Positions 8,878 to 16,764 of a DNA stretch of 64,000 nt are shown piece by piece. The stretch is from Bradyrhizobium sp. CCBAU 53340 (GTDB taxonomy: Bacteria; Pseudomonadota; Alphaproteobacteria; Rhizobiales; Xanthobacteraceae). The position numbers and the translations under genes were made by a program. Below the pieces are notes generated by a model. It made no database searches, was not told where the DNA came from, and saw only the letters and a program-made list of their open reading frames with translations. Every line of letters starts with the position of its first letter. The stretch's first letter is position 1. The stretch lies in the NCBI RefSeq assembly GCF_015291645.1, contig NZ_CP030055.1, positions 3,782,001-3,846,000 on the forward strand, written 5' to 3'.

Positions 8878-10356
8878 TCAGTACCCGAGGAATGGTCCTT
8901 GGGTCCACATGCCTTCGCGGCGGTTGTGGATCCACGCCGCACCGGTGACCCGGTTGTCGGCAATACCACCTACGACAGCGGTGTTGCCGTCGGCGGACAA
9001 TGCCGCGGAAAAGCCCTGCTCGGCGTGTCCGGTTGCGCCAAGGCCAACCAGCTTTTCGCCCTCCTGGCTCCACGTGGCTCCGCTTCGGCGGTAGGCCCAC
9101 GCGGCCCCATTATATGAGTTGTCACCGATTCCCCCTACGACGGCGGTGCGGCCGTCGGCGGACATCGCTACGGAATGACCTTGTTTGGCTTCCCCAACCG
9201 CGCGGCTGCCAACCAGCTTGCTGCTCTGCTGGCTCCAGGTAGCTTCGGTGCGGCTGTAGATCCACGCCGCACCGGTGTTTGCGTCGTCGCCGAGCCCACC
9301 TACGATGGCGGTGTTGCCATCAGCGGACATCGCAACGGAGAAGCCTTGTCCGGCCTTTCCGGCTGCGCCGGTGCCGATTAGCTTGTTGCCCTGTTGTCTC
9401 CAAACGCCGTCGCTTCGGACAAAGACCCACGCTGCCCCGGCGTATGAGTCGTCAGAAGGGCCGCCCACGATGGCACTATTGCCATCAGCGGACAATGCGA
9501 CCGAGGAGCCTTGCGCTGCGTTTCCAACCGCACCGGTGCCGACCATCTTGCCCTGTTGGGTCCAAACACCATTACTTCGAGTGAAGACCCACGCCGCTCC
9601 GGCCTTCAAGTTATCGTAACTCCCGCCGATCAGGGCGGTGTTGCCGTCGGCCGACAGCGCGACCGAGGAACCTTGCGCTGCGTTTCCAACCGCACCGGTG
9701 CCGACCATCTTGCTACCTTGTTGAATCCAAACATCGCCACTCCGAGTGAAGGCCCACGCCGCTCCCGCGTGTAAGTTGTCATAAGGCCCGCCGACCATGG
9801 CCGTGTTGCCGTCAGCGGACAGCGCAACGGAGATGCCTTGACCGGCTTGTCCGACCACGTTGCTGCCCACCAGCTTGCTGCCCTGCTGGGTCCAAACATC
9901 GTTGGTGCGCGTGAAGACCCACGCTGCCCCGGTGAGCTTGTTGTCGACGATGCCGCCTACGATAGCGGTGTTCCCATCGCCGGACAGTGCTACAGACCAA
10001 CCCTGCTCACTGGGACCAACCGCGCCAGTGCCGACCAGCTTCGATCCCAATTCCGAGTTGGATTGACTTACGGCCGGAACTGCAGCTGCAATCGCGGCGA
10101 ACGCAACGAAGCAACATAGCAACGATCGCCGCCCGGCTCCTCGCCGTGGCACGATTGTGATTTCATGAGCCCGTTCGGCTAACCAAAGTTGCTCGCTTCG
10201 GGTCTCAAAGTCGAACTCTTGTTCGACGACGTCGAAGCGCGGACCCGGCGGACCTGTTGAGATTCTTCCACCGATAAAGCTCAACCCATGTTCGTCGGCG
10301 ATAGATGTGATGGAGCCTTCTGTTCTCGAAGGAAGCGGTATGCGATCGATTTTCAT
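8878..10356 (-). CDS. Seven-repeat beta-propeller-like (FG-GAP-type) protein with signal anchor
   Basis: A 492-residue protein. The start is the ATG complementary to 10354-10356, preceded by GAGGAGG; a longer frame exists upstream but without a ribosome-binding site. A cytoplasmic-looking leader of about 75 residues precedes a hydrophobic segment (SLLCCFVAFAAIAAAV) that would act as signal peptide or anchor. Seven tandem repeats of about 55 residues then fill the protein, each with the core SVALSADGNTAIVGG, then GAAWVFTR and W-QQGSKLVG. The pattern resembles FG-GAP repeats, and seven copies would close a seven-bladed propeller. Repeat 4 lacks one residue at its start. It is likely exported or surface-bound; ligand unknown. 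Confidence 0.75.
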   Translation of the reverse strand: MKIDRIPLPSRTEGSITSIADEHGLSFIGGRISTGPPGPRFDVVEQEFDFETRSEQLWLAERAHEITIVPRRGAGRRSLLCCFVAFAAIAAAVPAVSQSNSELGSKLVGTGAVGPSEQGWSVALSGDGNTAIVGGIVDNKLTGAAWVFTRTNDVWTQQGSKLVGSNVVGQAGQGISVALSADGNTAMVGGPYDNLHAGAAWAFTRSGDVWIQQGSKMVGTGAVGNAAQGSSVALSADGNTALIGGSYDNLKAGAAWVFTRSNGVWTQQGKMVGTGAVGNAAQGSSVALSADGNSAIVGGPSDDSYAGAAWVFVRSDGVWRQQGNKLIGTGAAGKAGQGFSVAMSADGNTAIVGGLGDDANTGAAWIYSRTEATWSQQSSKLVGSRAVGEAKQGHSVAMSADGRTAVVGGIGDNSYNGAAWAYRRSGATWSQEGEKLVGLGATGHAEQGFSAALSADGNTAVVGGIADNRVTGAAWIHNRREGMWTQGPFLGY

Positions 10357-10922
10357 GACTAGGTCCTCCTCTGCGCAAATCGATGCGCTAAGCTCCGGAC
10401 CTCGCTCGAGCCGCCTACTGGCCGCGAGACGGCGCCCAGTGATCGACATCAATTCTAACGATGTAGGTGAAGATAGTTTGCCAAGTTTCAAGTCAGCGTG
10501 CGCTCATGCGCCTGCAAAAAAATACCACGACGAGGTCGACGCTTTTTGATTTGAGTCAATGCCGATTGCTTGCCCACCTACCGCCCCAAGACTTCACGAT
10601 GCAACGGTCGCGCGTATTTCCTGTGATCCGCTATTTTCCCGCCGGCACCTTCGAAGGCGATTTTCCAATATCATCCGTAACTATGCCAGCAAGGGCATGG
10701 CAGCGGGTGGAGCGCTTTCTATCGGAGGAGGTCCGCGACCGGCTGCTTGAAAGCAGGCCCTAGCAATAAGCTATGGGCGGCGCATGCGCATGGCCCGTAA
10801 GTCCGCTTCTGGGCCCCATAGCGGACCTACTGCACTATCCGCCGATTTATCAGCTCGTGACCTGAAGCCGCGGCCCTGTCTTCTGAACTGCCGATTTGCT
10901 GCCTACCTAGGCGACGTCGGGC
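10357..10922. other. Non-coding gap of 566 bases
   Basis: This lies upstream of the propeller gene (minus strand) and downstream of the Crp/Fnr gene (minus strand). The part next to 10356 must hold the propeller gene promoter. Open frames on the plus strand here lack ribosome-binding sites and family features. Around 10793-10840 there is a degenerate repeat fragment (CCGTAAGTCCGCTTCTGGGC, then GCGGACC) of the class seen elsewhere in 6.2-15.0 kb. Confidence 0.45.
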
Positions 10923-11582
10923 TCACCGCAAAGTCAAGCGCGATTGGTCTACCCATAGCTCTCCGCACTTCTGCATCTGTGCGAGAGCACGATAGAGCGC
11001 TTCGTGGGTCAAGCCGAGCTCGGCCGCCCAATCCTTCTTGGATTGCTTCAGGTCGACCACGCCGGCCTCGCCTTCGGTCTCGACGAAGTGGACGATCCGC
11101 TCCCGAGCTGTCTTGAGACTCAATCTTTCAGCTTGCGTACGCACTCTGCGGAGCTCCCGCGCGAGGTGGGCGATCCACTTGTCCCTGAAGTCGCTGGCCT
11201 CGAATGCTGCGCGAAAGGCTTTGCCCGGGATAGCCAGGATCGACGAAGGTTCTGTGGCGACCGCGTCGCAATGGTACACGGGCTGATCGAGGCTCGCCTC
11301 GGCCAGAAAGCCGCGCCCCGTTCGTTGAAGAATAATCTCTCCGCCGGAATGCGATCGCCGGACGAGTCGGACTTCTCCCGAGAGCACGAAGAACATGGCT
11401 CTTGGGCGGTCGCCCCGGCTGAAAAGAGTGGTTTGGCGCGCTATCTCCAACAACCGCGTCTGTCGCCGGACAGGCCCGGGTAACGCGGCGAGGAGCGGAG
11501 ATGCAAGCGACAGCGACTTCCAATCAGGTGCCACAGGGGCCGTCGCTCGGCTCGTCTGCCGGCCTTTTTCGATCAGGATCAT
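10923..11582 (-). CDS. Crp/Fnr family transcriptional regulator
   Basis: A 219-residue protein with an N-terminal cyclic-nucleotide-binding-like domain (residues about 30-140, with LSGEVRLVRRSHSGGEIIL and the EASL turn). The C-terminal helix-turn-helix is SKKDWAAELGLTHEALYRAL followed by AQMQKCGEL. It lacks the N-terminal Cys cluster of oxygen-sensing FNR, so the signal may be a small molecule, haem or redox; this is inference. The ATG complementary to 11580-11582 lies inside a palindrome that looks like its own operator, so either it autoregulates from inside the start or the true start is a little further in. It is divergent from a cytochrome c'-like gene. Confidence 0.85.
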   Translation of the reverse strand: MILIEKGRQTSRATAPVAPDWKSLSLASPLLAALPGPVRRQTRLLEIARQTTLFSRGDRPRAMFFVLSGEVRLVRRSHSGGEIILQRTGRGFLAEASLDQPVYHCDAVATEPSSILAIPGKAFRAAFEASDFRDKWIAHLARELRRVRTQAERLSLKTARERIVHFVETEGEAGVVDLKQSKKDWAAELGLTHEALYRALAQMQKCGELWVDQSRLTLR

Positions 11583-11599
11583 ATGATCGAAATCATATG
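11580..11599. promoter_or_regulatory. Crp/Fnr-type palindromic operator
   Basis: CATATGAT (11580-11587), a 4-bp spacer CGAA, and ATCATATG (11592-11599) form a perfect 8-bp inverted repeat. The core TGAT-N4-ATCA is the Fnr/FixK-like half-site arrangement (TTGAT-N4-ATCAA), so it fits binding by the adjacent Crp/Fnr protein. It sits between the regulator and the divergent cytochrome gene, 55 bp before the cytochrome ATG. Confidence 0.6.
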
Positions 11600-11653
11600 T
11601 GAACAGTCCCCGTTGCGTCTATGCTTTTTTGCCACTGCTCGGGAAAACTGATC

Positions 11654-12136
11654 ATGCGCCTTCATCTCGCCGCCCTGGTTTCGGGGCTATTGGTTCTTTC
11701 GGTCGGATATGCCGCCGCCCAGCATCACATGCATCAGGGTGATATGGATCACGGTGTTTCCGTAACCGATACGCGCGAGTTCGTGAAGTTTCCGCCCGTA
11801 CTCGTCGAGCACACTATCGCAAATATGCGCGATCACCTGCTCGCTCTTCAACAGATCAACGAGGCGTTGGCTCAGGGCGAGCCGGAGAAGGCGGGCAAGA
11901 TCGCCGAGGAACGGCTGGGCATGAGCTCGTTGCGGCTGCATGGAGCGGCGGAGGTCGCGAAGCACATGCCGCAAGGCATGCAGGATGCTGGCACAGCGAT
12001 GCACAAGGCAGCCAGTCGTTTTGCCATCGAGGCACAAAACGTGGGCGTCACCGGCGAACTCAAACCCGCTCTCGGGGCGCTCGGCGAAGTGATGGTCGCC
12101 TGCGTCGGCTGCCATGCGGGCTATCGACTCAAATAG
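11654..12136 (+). CDS. Exported cytochrome c'-like protein (C-terminal CxxCH)
   Basis: A 160-residue protein starting MRLHLAALVSGLLVLSVGYA with signal cleavage after AAA/Q (about residue 23). The mature part is helical and has one haem-binding motif at the extreme C-terminus, ACVGCHAGYRLK, which is the arrangement of four-helix cytochromes c' and c-556. A His-rich N-terminal stretch (QHHMHQGDMDHG) may bind metal. An upstream ATG at 11621 would spoil the signal peptide, so 11654 is preferred. The divergent Crp/Fnr regulator and the shared palindrome suggest control by oxygen or nitrosative signals, with a role in NO binding or electron transfer; that role is inference. Confidence 0.8.
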   Translation: MRLHLAALVSGLLVLSVGYAAAQHHMHQGDMDHGVSVTDTREFVKFPPVLVEHTIANMRDHLLALQQINEALAQGEPEKAGKIAEERLGMSSLRLHGAAEVAKHMPQGMQDAGTAMHKAASRFAIEAQNVGVTGELKPALGALGEVMVACVGCHAGYRLK

Positions 12137-12232
12137 CCTTGTTGGCGGGTCAGCTCGTGGCCGGCAGCCGAGCTAGTTCGAAGCAAATGCGATGGCTAGT
12201 ATGTGTAGTAGACTGGACGCGAGCATGCCGCC

Positions 12233-12430
12233 ACGAGCCGGGCCCGGCGTTGGAGACGCGGCCTGATGGACATGCGGTGCTGGCGAGCTGAGGAGATTGC
12301 CGGGGCAGGCGGCGGTGGCCGTGGCCGAAGGCGCTCATCCCTAGAAAAGGCGCGGTTCGCGACGACGTCGCCATTTGGGTCCGAAGCAGACATTTTGCAG
12401 TCAGGCTCCGAATGCTGGCTTATGGACCCA
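12233..12430 (+). pseudogene. Remnant of a DppF-like ABC ATPase 3' end with its downstream repeat
   Basis: Read from 12233 the DNA encodes HEPGPALETRPDGHAV followed by LAS and a stop, against REPGPTLETRPDGHAV in the intact DppF-like gene at about 6130. A 5-bp loss then changes the frame relative to the intact copy. The match continues past the stop into the non-coding tail (TCCGAAGCAGACATTTT). It is a direct repeat of 6125-6330, so the two copies bracket about 6 kb of accessory genes. The rest of 12137-12621 holds no gene that I can support. Confidence 0.65.
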
Positions 12431-12621
12431 TAGTGCACCAATAGACGCCAACCTGTGACACCTGGCTCCAGGGTAACTCAAGATGGGCTTTGAACCTGCG
12501 GTTCGCCACGTCGACCTATGTCTTAAGTGATCCTTGTCCCGGTGGGCGAGAGTCATTGCGGCTTCGTCTTGAACAATGACGGTCCTGCGACCTGCGGTCC
12601 GACAAAATCTTGGGGGAACGG

Positions 12622-14028
12622 ATGAGCAAAGTCGTCATTTGCGGTGGAGGCGTAATTGGATTGTGCGCAGCCGCGATGCTTGGCCGCGATGGCCATCGCG
12701 TGACGGTCCTGGAGGCTGACCCGGCAGATCGGCCCACGGCATCCGCGGTTGGGTGGGACTCGTGGGAGCGTCCGGGAGTTGCCCAATTCAGGCAACCTCA
12801 TAACCTCAGTGCGCGATTTCGAATGATCAGCGATCAGGAATTGCCGGGGTTGACGGATGATTTGCTTCGAGCTGGCTGCGTTTGGGTGGACTATCTCGAC
12901 AGTCGCTCTCTTCCTCCAACTTTGACGGACAGGGCACCGCGACCGGGTGATCAAGCCCTGCGCTTCGTCACCGGCCGGAGGCCGATCGTTGAATGGGCCG
13001 TCGCTGCCATCGCGCAAGCCGCACCCAACGTGACTGTCAGCCGCGGCATCAAAGTTCGCGAATTGATCACCGGCGCATCGGCCGTCCCAGATGTGCCGCA
13101 CGTGACCGGGGTTCGCACGACATCGGGTGAAGAGATTCCCGCCGATCTGGTGATCGACGCCATGGGGCGGCGAAGCCCAGCCTGCGAATGGATCCTCAGC
13201 GCGGGTGGCCGCAGCCCGATCGAGCAAGCCGAAGACAGTAACTTCGCCTATTTTACCCGATATTTCTCAGGGCATCAGCGGCCTCGCAGGATGGGACGCG
13301 CGCTAACGCCGATGGGATTGTTCTCGATCCTAACCCTGGACGGGGACAACGACACCTGGTCGGTCACCCTGTATACATCGTCGAAGAACAAGGCGATGCG
13401 AGCCTTGCGCGATACGACCACGTTCCATCGTGTTGTTTCGGCATGTCCGCGGCACGCCCATTGGCTCGACGGGGAGCCAATCACGCCCGTTCTTCTGATG
13501 GCGGGAGTCGTCGATCGTTACCGGCGGTTTGTCGTCGACGGTAAGCCTGTCATCACGGGATTCGCCGCGGTGGGTGATGCCTGGGCCTGCACCAACCCGT
13601 CCGCAGGACGAGGTTTGAGCGTCGGTCTCCTGCACGCACAAGTCCTCCGCAACATCGCTCGCCGGCACATCAATGATCCCGAAGCATTCTCCCGGAAATA
13701 CGACGCTGACACCGAAAGCCAAGTCGGTCCGTTTTATCGAAACCAGATCGCTGCGGACCGCGTTCGGATAGCTGAGATGAACGCGCTCGAAGCGGGCATG
13801 CCCATGCCGGCACCCAACCCGGTCATGGCCAAGCTTCTCCTTGCCGCCACCGAAGACGCCGACGTGCTCCGCGGCATGGTCGAAATCGCGTTGTGTGTTG
13901 CGCTGCCTCAGGAGGTCATGGCCAGACCGCCCGTCGCCGCGAAACTGGCTTCAATGGACGGCTATCAATTGCCGCCGGACCCGAACATCATCGATCGCGA
14001 TCGAATGGCGGCGCTCCTGGACGGCTGA
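12622..14028 (+). CDS. FAD-dependent oxidoreductase / monooxygenase-like protein
   Basis: A 468-residue flavoprotein starting [20 protein letters not shown]. The GxGxxG-type FAD motif is CGGGVIG (residues 7-13), with an acidic residue closing the beta-alpha-beta fold (VLEAD). The second FAD motif is [18 protein letters not shown] (about residues 318-335), as in aromatic-ring hydroxylases and geranylgeranyl-reductase-like proteins. A frame from TTG 12610 exists, but the ATG at 12622 has GGGGGAA just upstream. The substrate is unknown. No electron-transfer partner is nearby. Confidence 0.82.
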   Translation: MSKVVICGGGVIGLCAAAMLGRDGHRVTVLEADPADRPTASAVGWDSWERPGVAQFRQPHNLSARFRMISDQELPGLTDDLLRAGCVWVDYLDSRSLPPTLTDRAPRPGDQALRFVTGRRPIVEWAVAAIAQAAPNVTVSRGIKVRELITGASAVPDVPHVTGVRTTSGEEIPADLVIDAMGRRSPACEWILSAGGRSPIEQAEDSNFAYFTRYFSGHQRPRRMGRALTPMGLFSILTLDGDNDTWSVTLYTSSKNKAMRALRDTTTFHRVVSACPRHAHWLDGEPITPVLLMAGVVDRYRRFVVDGKPVITGFAAVGDAWACTNPSAGRGLSVGLLHAQVLRNIARRHINDPEAFSRKYDADTESQVGPFYRNQIAADRVRIAEMNALEAGMPMPAPNPVMAKLLLAATEDADVLRGMVEIALCVALPQEVMARPPVAAKLASMDGYQLPPDPNIIDRDRMAALLDG

Positions 14029-14220
14029 TCTCTACGACGCCAGACGATTATGCTCGCGTAAGAAGATAAAGAGCCGTGCCGACGACAGTCGAAGCATTCT
14101 CTCGACCGCTACGGACCAGTTTCCAGACCATCGCAACTTCGCCGCTACCGCTCATCCGATCACGGGCGGGAGAAAAACGCATGGAATTCCCGACCAATGA
14201 ACTATTGGAGATCGATCCCA

Positions 14221-14336
14221 ATGTCGAAACCGGCGAAGCGGCGTCGCACATCCAGTCTTATTGGCGGCGTTTTTAACCTTTATCTTTTCGCTGGTCCTTC
14301 TGGTGATCCTCCTCCCCATTTATGCGCCCCCTTAGA
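14221..14336 (+). pseudogene. Frameshifted or slippage-dependent small membrane peptide
   Basis: From the ATG at 14221 the frame reads MSKPAKRRRTSSLIGGVF up to a run of five T (14270-14274). One base further along, the DNA encodes TFIFSLVLLVILLPIYAPP and a stop at 14334-14336, which is a textbook membrane helix. Joining the two (one T fewer) gives a 37-residue single-pass peptide with a basic cytoplasmic head. Either an indel in the T run broke the gene, the read has an error there, or expression uses slippage. GGAG lies about 11 bp before the ATG. Confidence 0.35.
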
Positions 14337-14553
14337 AATTCAAAAAGCCTAGCCACGCCGACGAGGTTGGTCGACTTCCGAAATTGGCCCTTTGCTTCCG
14401 TTAGGGCGTTGCGGCGAGATGTCCGGTGTCGGGGTAAAGCGGAAGCTCCCCACACTGGTCAAAACGGCGCTGTTGACCTATCTCGGACATGATCCGACCG
14501 GAGCTCAGGAATTCCGTTACTGAGGCGCAAGGAGGACATCGACATGTCGCCTG

Positions 14554-14569
14554 CGTGACACTCGTCACA
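14554..14569 (+). promoter_or_regulatory. CRP-like site upstream of the double-glycine peptide gene
   Basis: CGTGA-CACTCG-TCACA matches the classical CRP consensus TGTGA-N6-TCACA with a single mismatch. It lies 79 bp upstream of the ATG at 14648. Which Crp/Fnr member might bind is unknown. The regulator at 10923-11582 appears to prefer an Fnr-like palindrome instead. Confidence 0.35.
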
Positions 14570-14647
14570 TCCTGTAGTCTCGGCGTCGGGTATCCCATCG
14601 GCTATGGGCTGAGGTTGGTCCTCACCGAGAGATTAAAGGGAACGACC

Positions 14648-14824
14648 ATGCGCGATATTCGTGATCGGAGTTCAATCGAACTGACCGACGAAAAGCGCGA
14701 GCTGACAATTGCAGAGCTCGACAGGATCGCTGGTGCCGGCGGCTACAGCGAGGCCGACCAAGCGCTATCCTCCCTGATAAAGAGCCTTCACGACGCCAGA
14801 AACTCCAACATCGGAAAAATCTGA
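14648..14824 (+). CDS. Small peptide with double-glycine leader motif (bacteriocin/RiPP-type precursor)
   Basis: A 58-residue peptide, MRDIRDRSSIELTDEKRELT and onward, with ELTIAELDRIAGAGG at residues 18-32. The pattern (E)LT-x-E-L-D-x-I-x-G-x-GG fits the double-glycine leader recognised by C39-peptidase ABC exporters. Cleavage after GG would release a 26-residue charged core starting YSEADQALSS. AAAGGGA lies about 10 bp before the ATG, and a clear terminator follows, so it is probably a single-gene transcript. No C39 transporter or modifying enzyme is visible in the window. Confidence 0.6.
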   Translation: MRDIRDRSSIELTDEKRELTIAELDRIAGAGGYSEADQALSSLIKSLHDARNSNIGKI

Positions 14825-14844
14825 GAAGAAGTGATTTCCGCGTC

Positions 14845-14871
14845 GAGGCCGGCTCAGTTGGCGGCCTCTTT
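14845..14871 (+). terminator. Rho-independent terminator after the double-glycine peptide gene
   Basis: GAGGCCG (14845-14851) pairs with CGGCCTC (14862-14868) and is followed by TTT and a T-rich stretch. It lies 21 bp after the stop of the peptide gene. Nothing codes between here and the chrA stop at 15037. Confidence 0.55.
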
Positions 14872-15036
14872 CATTTCGAAATATCGCTTATTGGCCCCTT
14901 AGCTGAACGCAGCAAGAGCCTTCGCCACTTCCGCTAGCGGTCGTAAAGTTGGTTTGGGCCGACGGCCGCCCTTGGCTGAAGGATGACGCGATAGGAGTTT
15001 GGGCGATCGTCGCGCTCCTACCGCGCGGACCCGACC

Positions 15037-16269
15037 TCAAACCAGCGCCATCGCAGTTCCGGCAGCGGCGCTGAAGGCGACGACAATGAGCGGAGGGGCG
15101 CGCCAGGCGACCAGCAGGACGAAGCCGACAAGCGCGATGCCGAAATCCCTTGGCGAATGCACGGTCGTGGTCCAGACCGGATTGTAAAGCGCAGCACCCA
15201 GCACGCCGACCACTGCGGCGTTGACGCCGCGCATCATGGCCTGGGCGCCGGCGCGCTTGCGGAACGAGTCCCAGAAAGGCAGTCCGCCGAGCAGGATCAG
15301 GATGCCCGGCAGAAAGATGCCGACAAGGCCGAGCGCGGCCCCTGCCACGCCGTGCGGTTCCGGAGAAACCACCGTGCCGAGGTAAGCGGCGAAGGTGAAG
15401 AGCGGGCCCGGCACCGCCTGAGCGGCGCCATAGCCGGCGAGGAAGGCGTCATCGGTCAACCAGCCCGGGGCGACGAAAGCTTGCCGGAGCAGGGGAAGCA
15501 CGACATGGCCGCCGCCGAACACGAGCGCGCCGGAGCGGTAGAAGGCGTCAAACAGGGCGACGCCCATCGAGCCGGTCAGCCCGCGCAGGACGGGGAGGCC
15601 TGCCAGCAGGACAAAAAACGCCCCGAGCGTGGTCAGCCCCACGGTCCGCGAGACCGGCATCTCGACGTGCCCGGACGGCGCCGCTGCATCGCTGCGGCAC
15701 AGCCAAAGGCCGGCGAGCCCACCGAGGACGATCGCACCGATCTGGGCAATCGATGCCGTACTGAAGAGGATGATGAGCGCCGCCACGACGGCGATCGACG
15801 CGCGCTCGCGATCGGGGCAGAGGTTGCGCGCCATGCCCCAGACGGCCTGCGCCACGATCGCGACCGCGGTGAGCTTGAGCCCGTGCAGCAGGCCGGTCCC
15901 CACGGGGCCGCCCAGCGCGCCGGCGCCGTAAGCAAACAGAACGAGGATCACGGCCGACGGCAGGGTAAATCCGGTCCAGGCGGCAAGGGCACCCGGATAG
16001 CCGGCGCGCATCAGGCCGATCGAGAAGCCGACCTGACTGCTGGCGGGACCCGGCAGGAACTGGCACAGCGCGACCAGATCGGCGTAGGCATGCTCGTCGA
16101 TCCACTTCCTCCGCACCACGAACTCGTCGCGGAAGTAGCCGATATGGGCGATCGGACCGCCGAAACAGGTGAGCCCGAGCTTCAGGAAAATGCGCAGGAC
16201 TTCCAGCGCCGAGCCGGCGTGGGACCGCTCTCCGGCGGCGATGGCGGTTGATCGATCGAGGTTGCTCAC
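15037..16269 (-). CDS. chrA: Chromate transporter ChrA
   Basis: A 410-residue CHR-family chromate efflux protein of the inner membrane, driven by proton motive force. Both homologous halves are present: the first has FGGPIAHIGYFRDEFV and LCQFLPGPASSQVG, the second has FGGGHVVLPLLRQAF and GAAQAVPGPLFTFAAYLG. About ten hydrophobic segments are visible. I place the start at a GTG complementary to 16267-16269; a longer frame would run through the padR gene in another frame. It lies 65 bp downstream of padR, with a palindrome between that looks like a PadR operator. Confidence 0.9.
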   Translation of the reverse strand: MSNLDRSTAIAAGERSHAGSALEVLRIFLKLGLTCFGGPIAHIGYFRDEFVVRRKWIDEHAYADLVALCQFLPGPASSQVGFSIGLMRAGYPGALAAWTGFTLPSAVILVLFAYGAGALGGPVGTGLLHGLKLTAVAIVAQAVWGMARNLCPDRERASIAVVAALIILFSTASIAQIGAIVLGGLAGLWLCRSDAAAPSGHVEMPVSRTVGLTTLGAFFVLLAGLPVLRGLTGSMGVALFDAFYRSGALVFGGGHVVLPLLRQAFVAPGWLTDDAFLAGYGAAQAVPGPLFTFAAYLGTVVSPEPHGVAGAALGLVGIFLPGILILLGGLPFWDSFRKRAGAQAMMRGVNAAVVGVLGAALYNPVWTTTVHSPRDFGIALVGFVLLVAWRAPPLIVVAFSAAAGTAMALV

Positions 16270-16290
16270 GGAGGTTCGTTTCCAGCACGG

Positions 16291-16311
16291 GTTTATCGAG
16301 TTTCGATAAAC
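16291..16311. promoter_or_regulatory. Palindromic operator between padR and chrA
   Basis: GTTTATCGA (16291-16299), spacer GTT, and TCGATAAAC (16303-16311) form a perfect 9-bp inverted repeat 21 bp upstream of the chrA start. A related sequence, TTTATCGAATTTCG, lies just upstream of the padR start. The pairing suggests that the PadR protein controls both chrA and itself. Confidence 0.6.
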
Positions 16312-16334
16312 GATATCGGCAAGGGCGGCCAGCG

Positions 16335-16649
16335 CTAATCCTTCGCCAAGTCGTTCATGGCCTCGCCGGTGAATTCGAGGAGCCGGGCCTTCGCGAGGAT
16401 CAGCCCTTTCTTGCCCAGCGGCGTTGCACGGTAGAGCGTGCGCGCGGTCCGGCCCGGATGTTCCTTCCGCGATCGCAAATAGCCTTTCCGTTCCATGCCG
16501 TGGAGCAGGGGATAGAGCGTTCCGGGACTGAGCTTGTAGCCGTGCCGGGCCAGTTCCTCGATCATCCACTGGCCGTAGATCTCCTGTTCCGCCGCATGGT
16601 GCAGAATGTGCAACCTGACGAACCCGGTCAGCAGATCCTTGAACTTCAT
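16335..16649 (-). CDS. PadR family transcriptional regulator
   Basis: A 104-residue winged-helix regulator. The start MKFKDLLTGFVRLHILHHAA is the standard PadR N-terminus; an ATG 45 bp upstream would add a nonconserved extension across the operator-like sequence. The recognition region is YGQWMIEELARHGYKLSPGT followed by LYPLLHGMERKGYL, and the wing is TLYRATPLGKKGL. It lies directly upstream of chrA on the same strand, as in other chromate-resistance loci controlled by PadR-type repressors. The inducer could be chromate; that is inference. Confidence 0.88.
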   Translation of the reverse strand: MKFKDLLTGFVRLHILHHAAEQEIYGQWMIEELARHGYKLSPGTLYPLLHGMERKGYLRSRKEHPGRTARTLYRATPLGKKGLILAKARLLEFTGEAMNDLAKD

Positions 16650-16654
16650 GCCGT

Positions 16655-16672
16655 CTTTATCGAATTTCGTAA
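16655..16672. promoter_or_regulatory. Second PadR-box-like sequence upstream of padR
   Basis: TTTATCGAATTTCGTAAT shares TTTATCGA-TTTCG with the perfect palindrome before chrA, but its right arm is degraded (TTTCGTAAT instead of TTCGATAAA). It lies 6 bp before the padR ATG on the minus strand, a position suited to autorepression. Confidence 0.45.
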
Positions 16673-16764
16673 TTGGAACGACGCCTCGCGTCATCAGTTG
16701 GTGCGCCGTCGCGCTGGACGCTTACGAGTCTGGCGAGGCCATGATAGCAGCGAGGAGACTGGTT

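Larger units (their letters stand above)
14029..14647. other. Gap with two overlapping tiny frames and repeat fragments
   Basis: The stretch carries an ATG-initiated frame at 14181-14276 (MEFPTNELLEIDPNVETGEA..., 31 residues) and, in another frame, one from 14221 (see next entry). From 14383 to 14450 there is a degenerate intergenic repeat fragment (TTGGCCCTTTGCTTCCGTTA). A CRP-like site at 14554-14569 precedes the double-glycine peptide gene. No longer gene is supported. Confidence 0.4.

Noticed and set aside
10467..10763. Plus-strand frame of 98 codons upstream of the Crp/Fnr gene
   Set aside because: There is no ribosome-binding site, composition is unlike a natural protein, and it overlaps the promoter side of the propeller gene.
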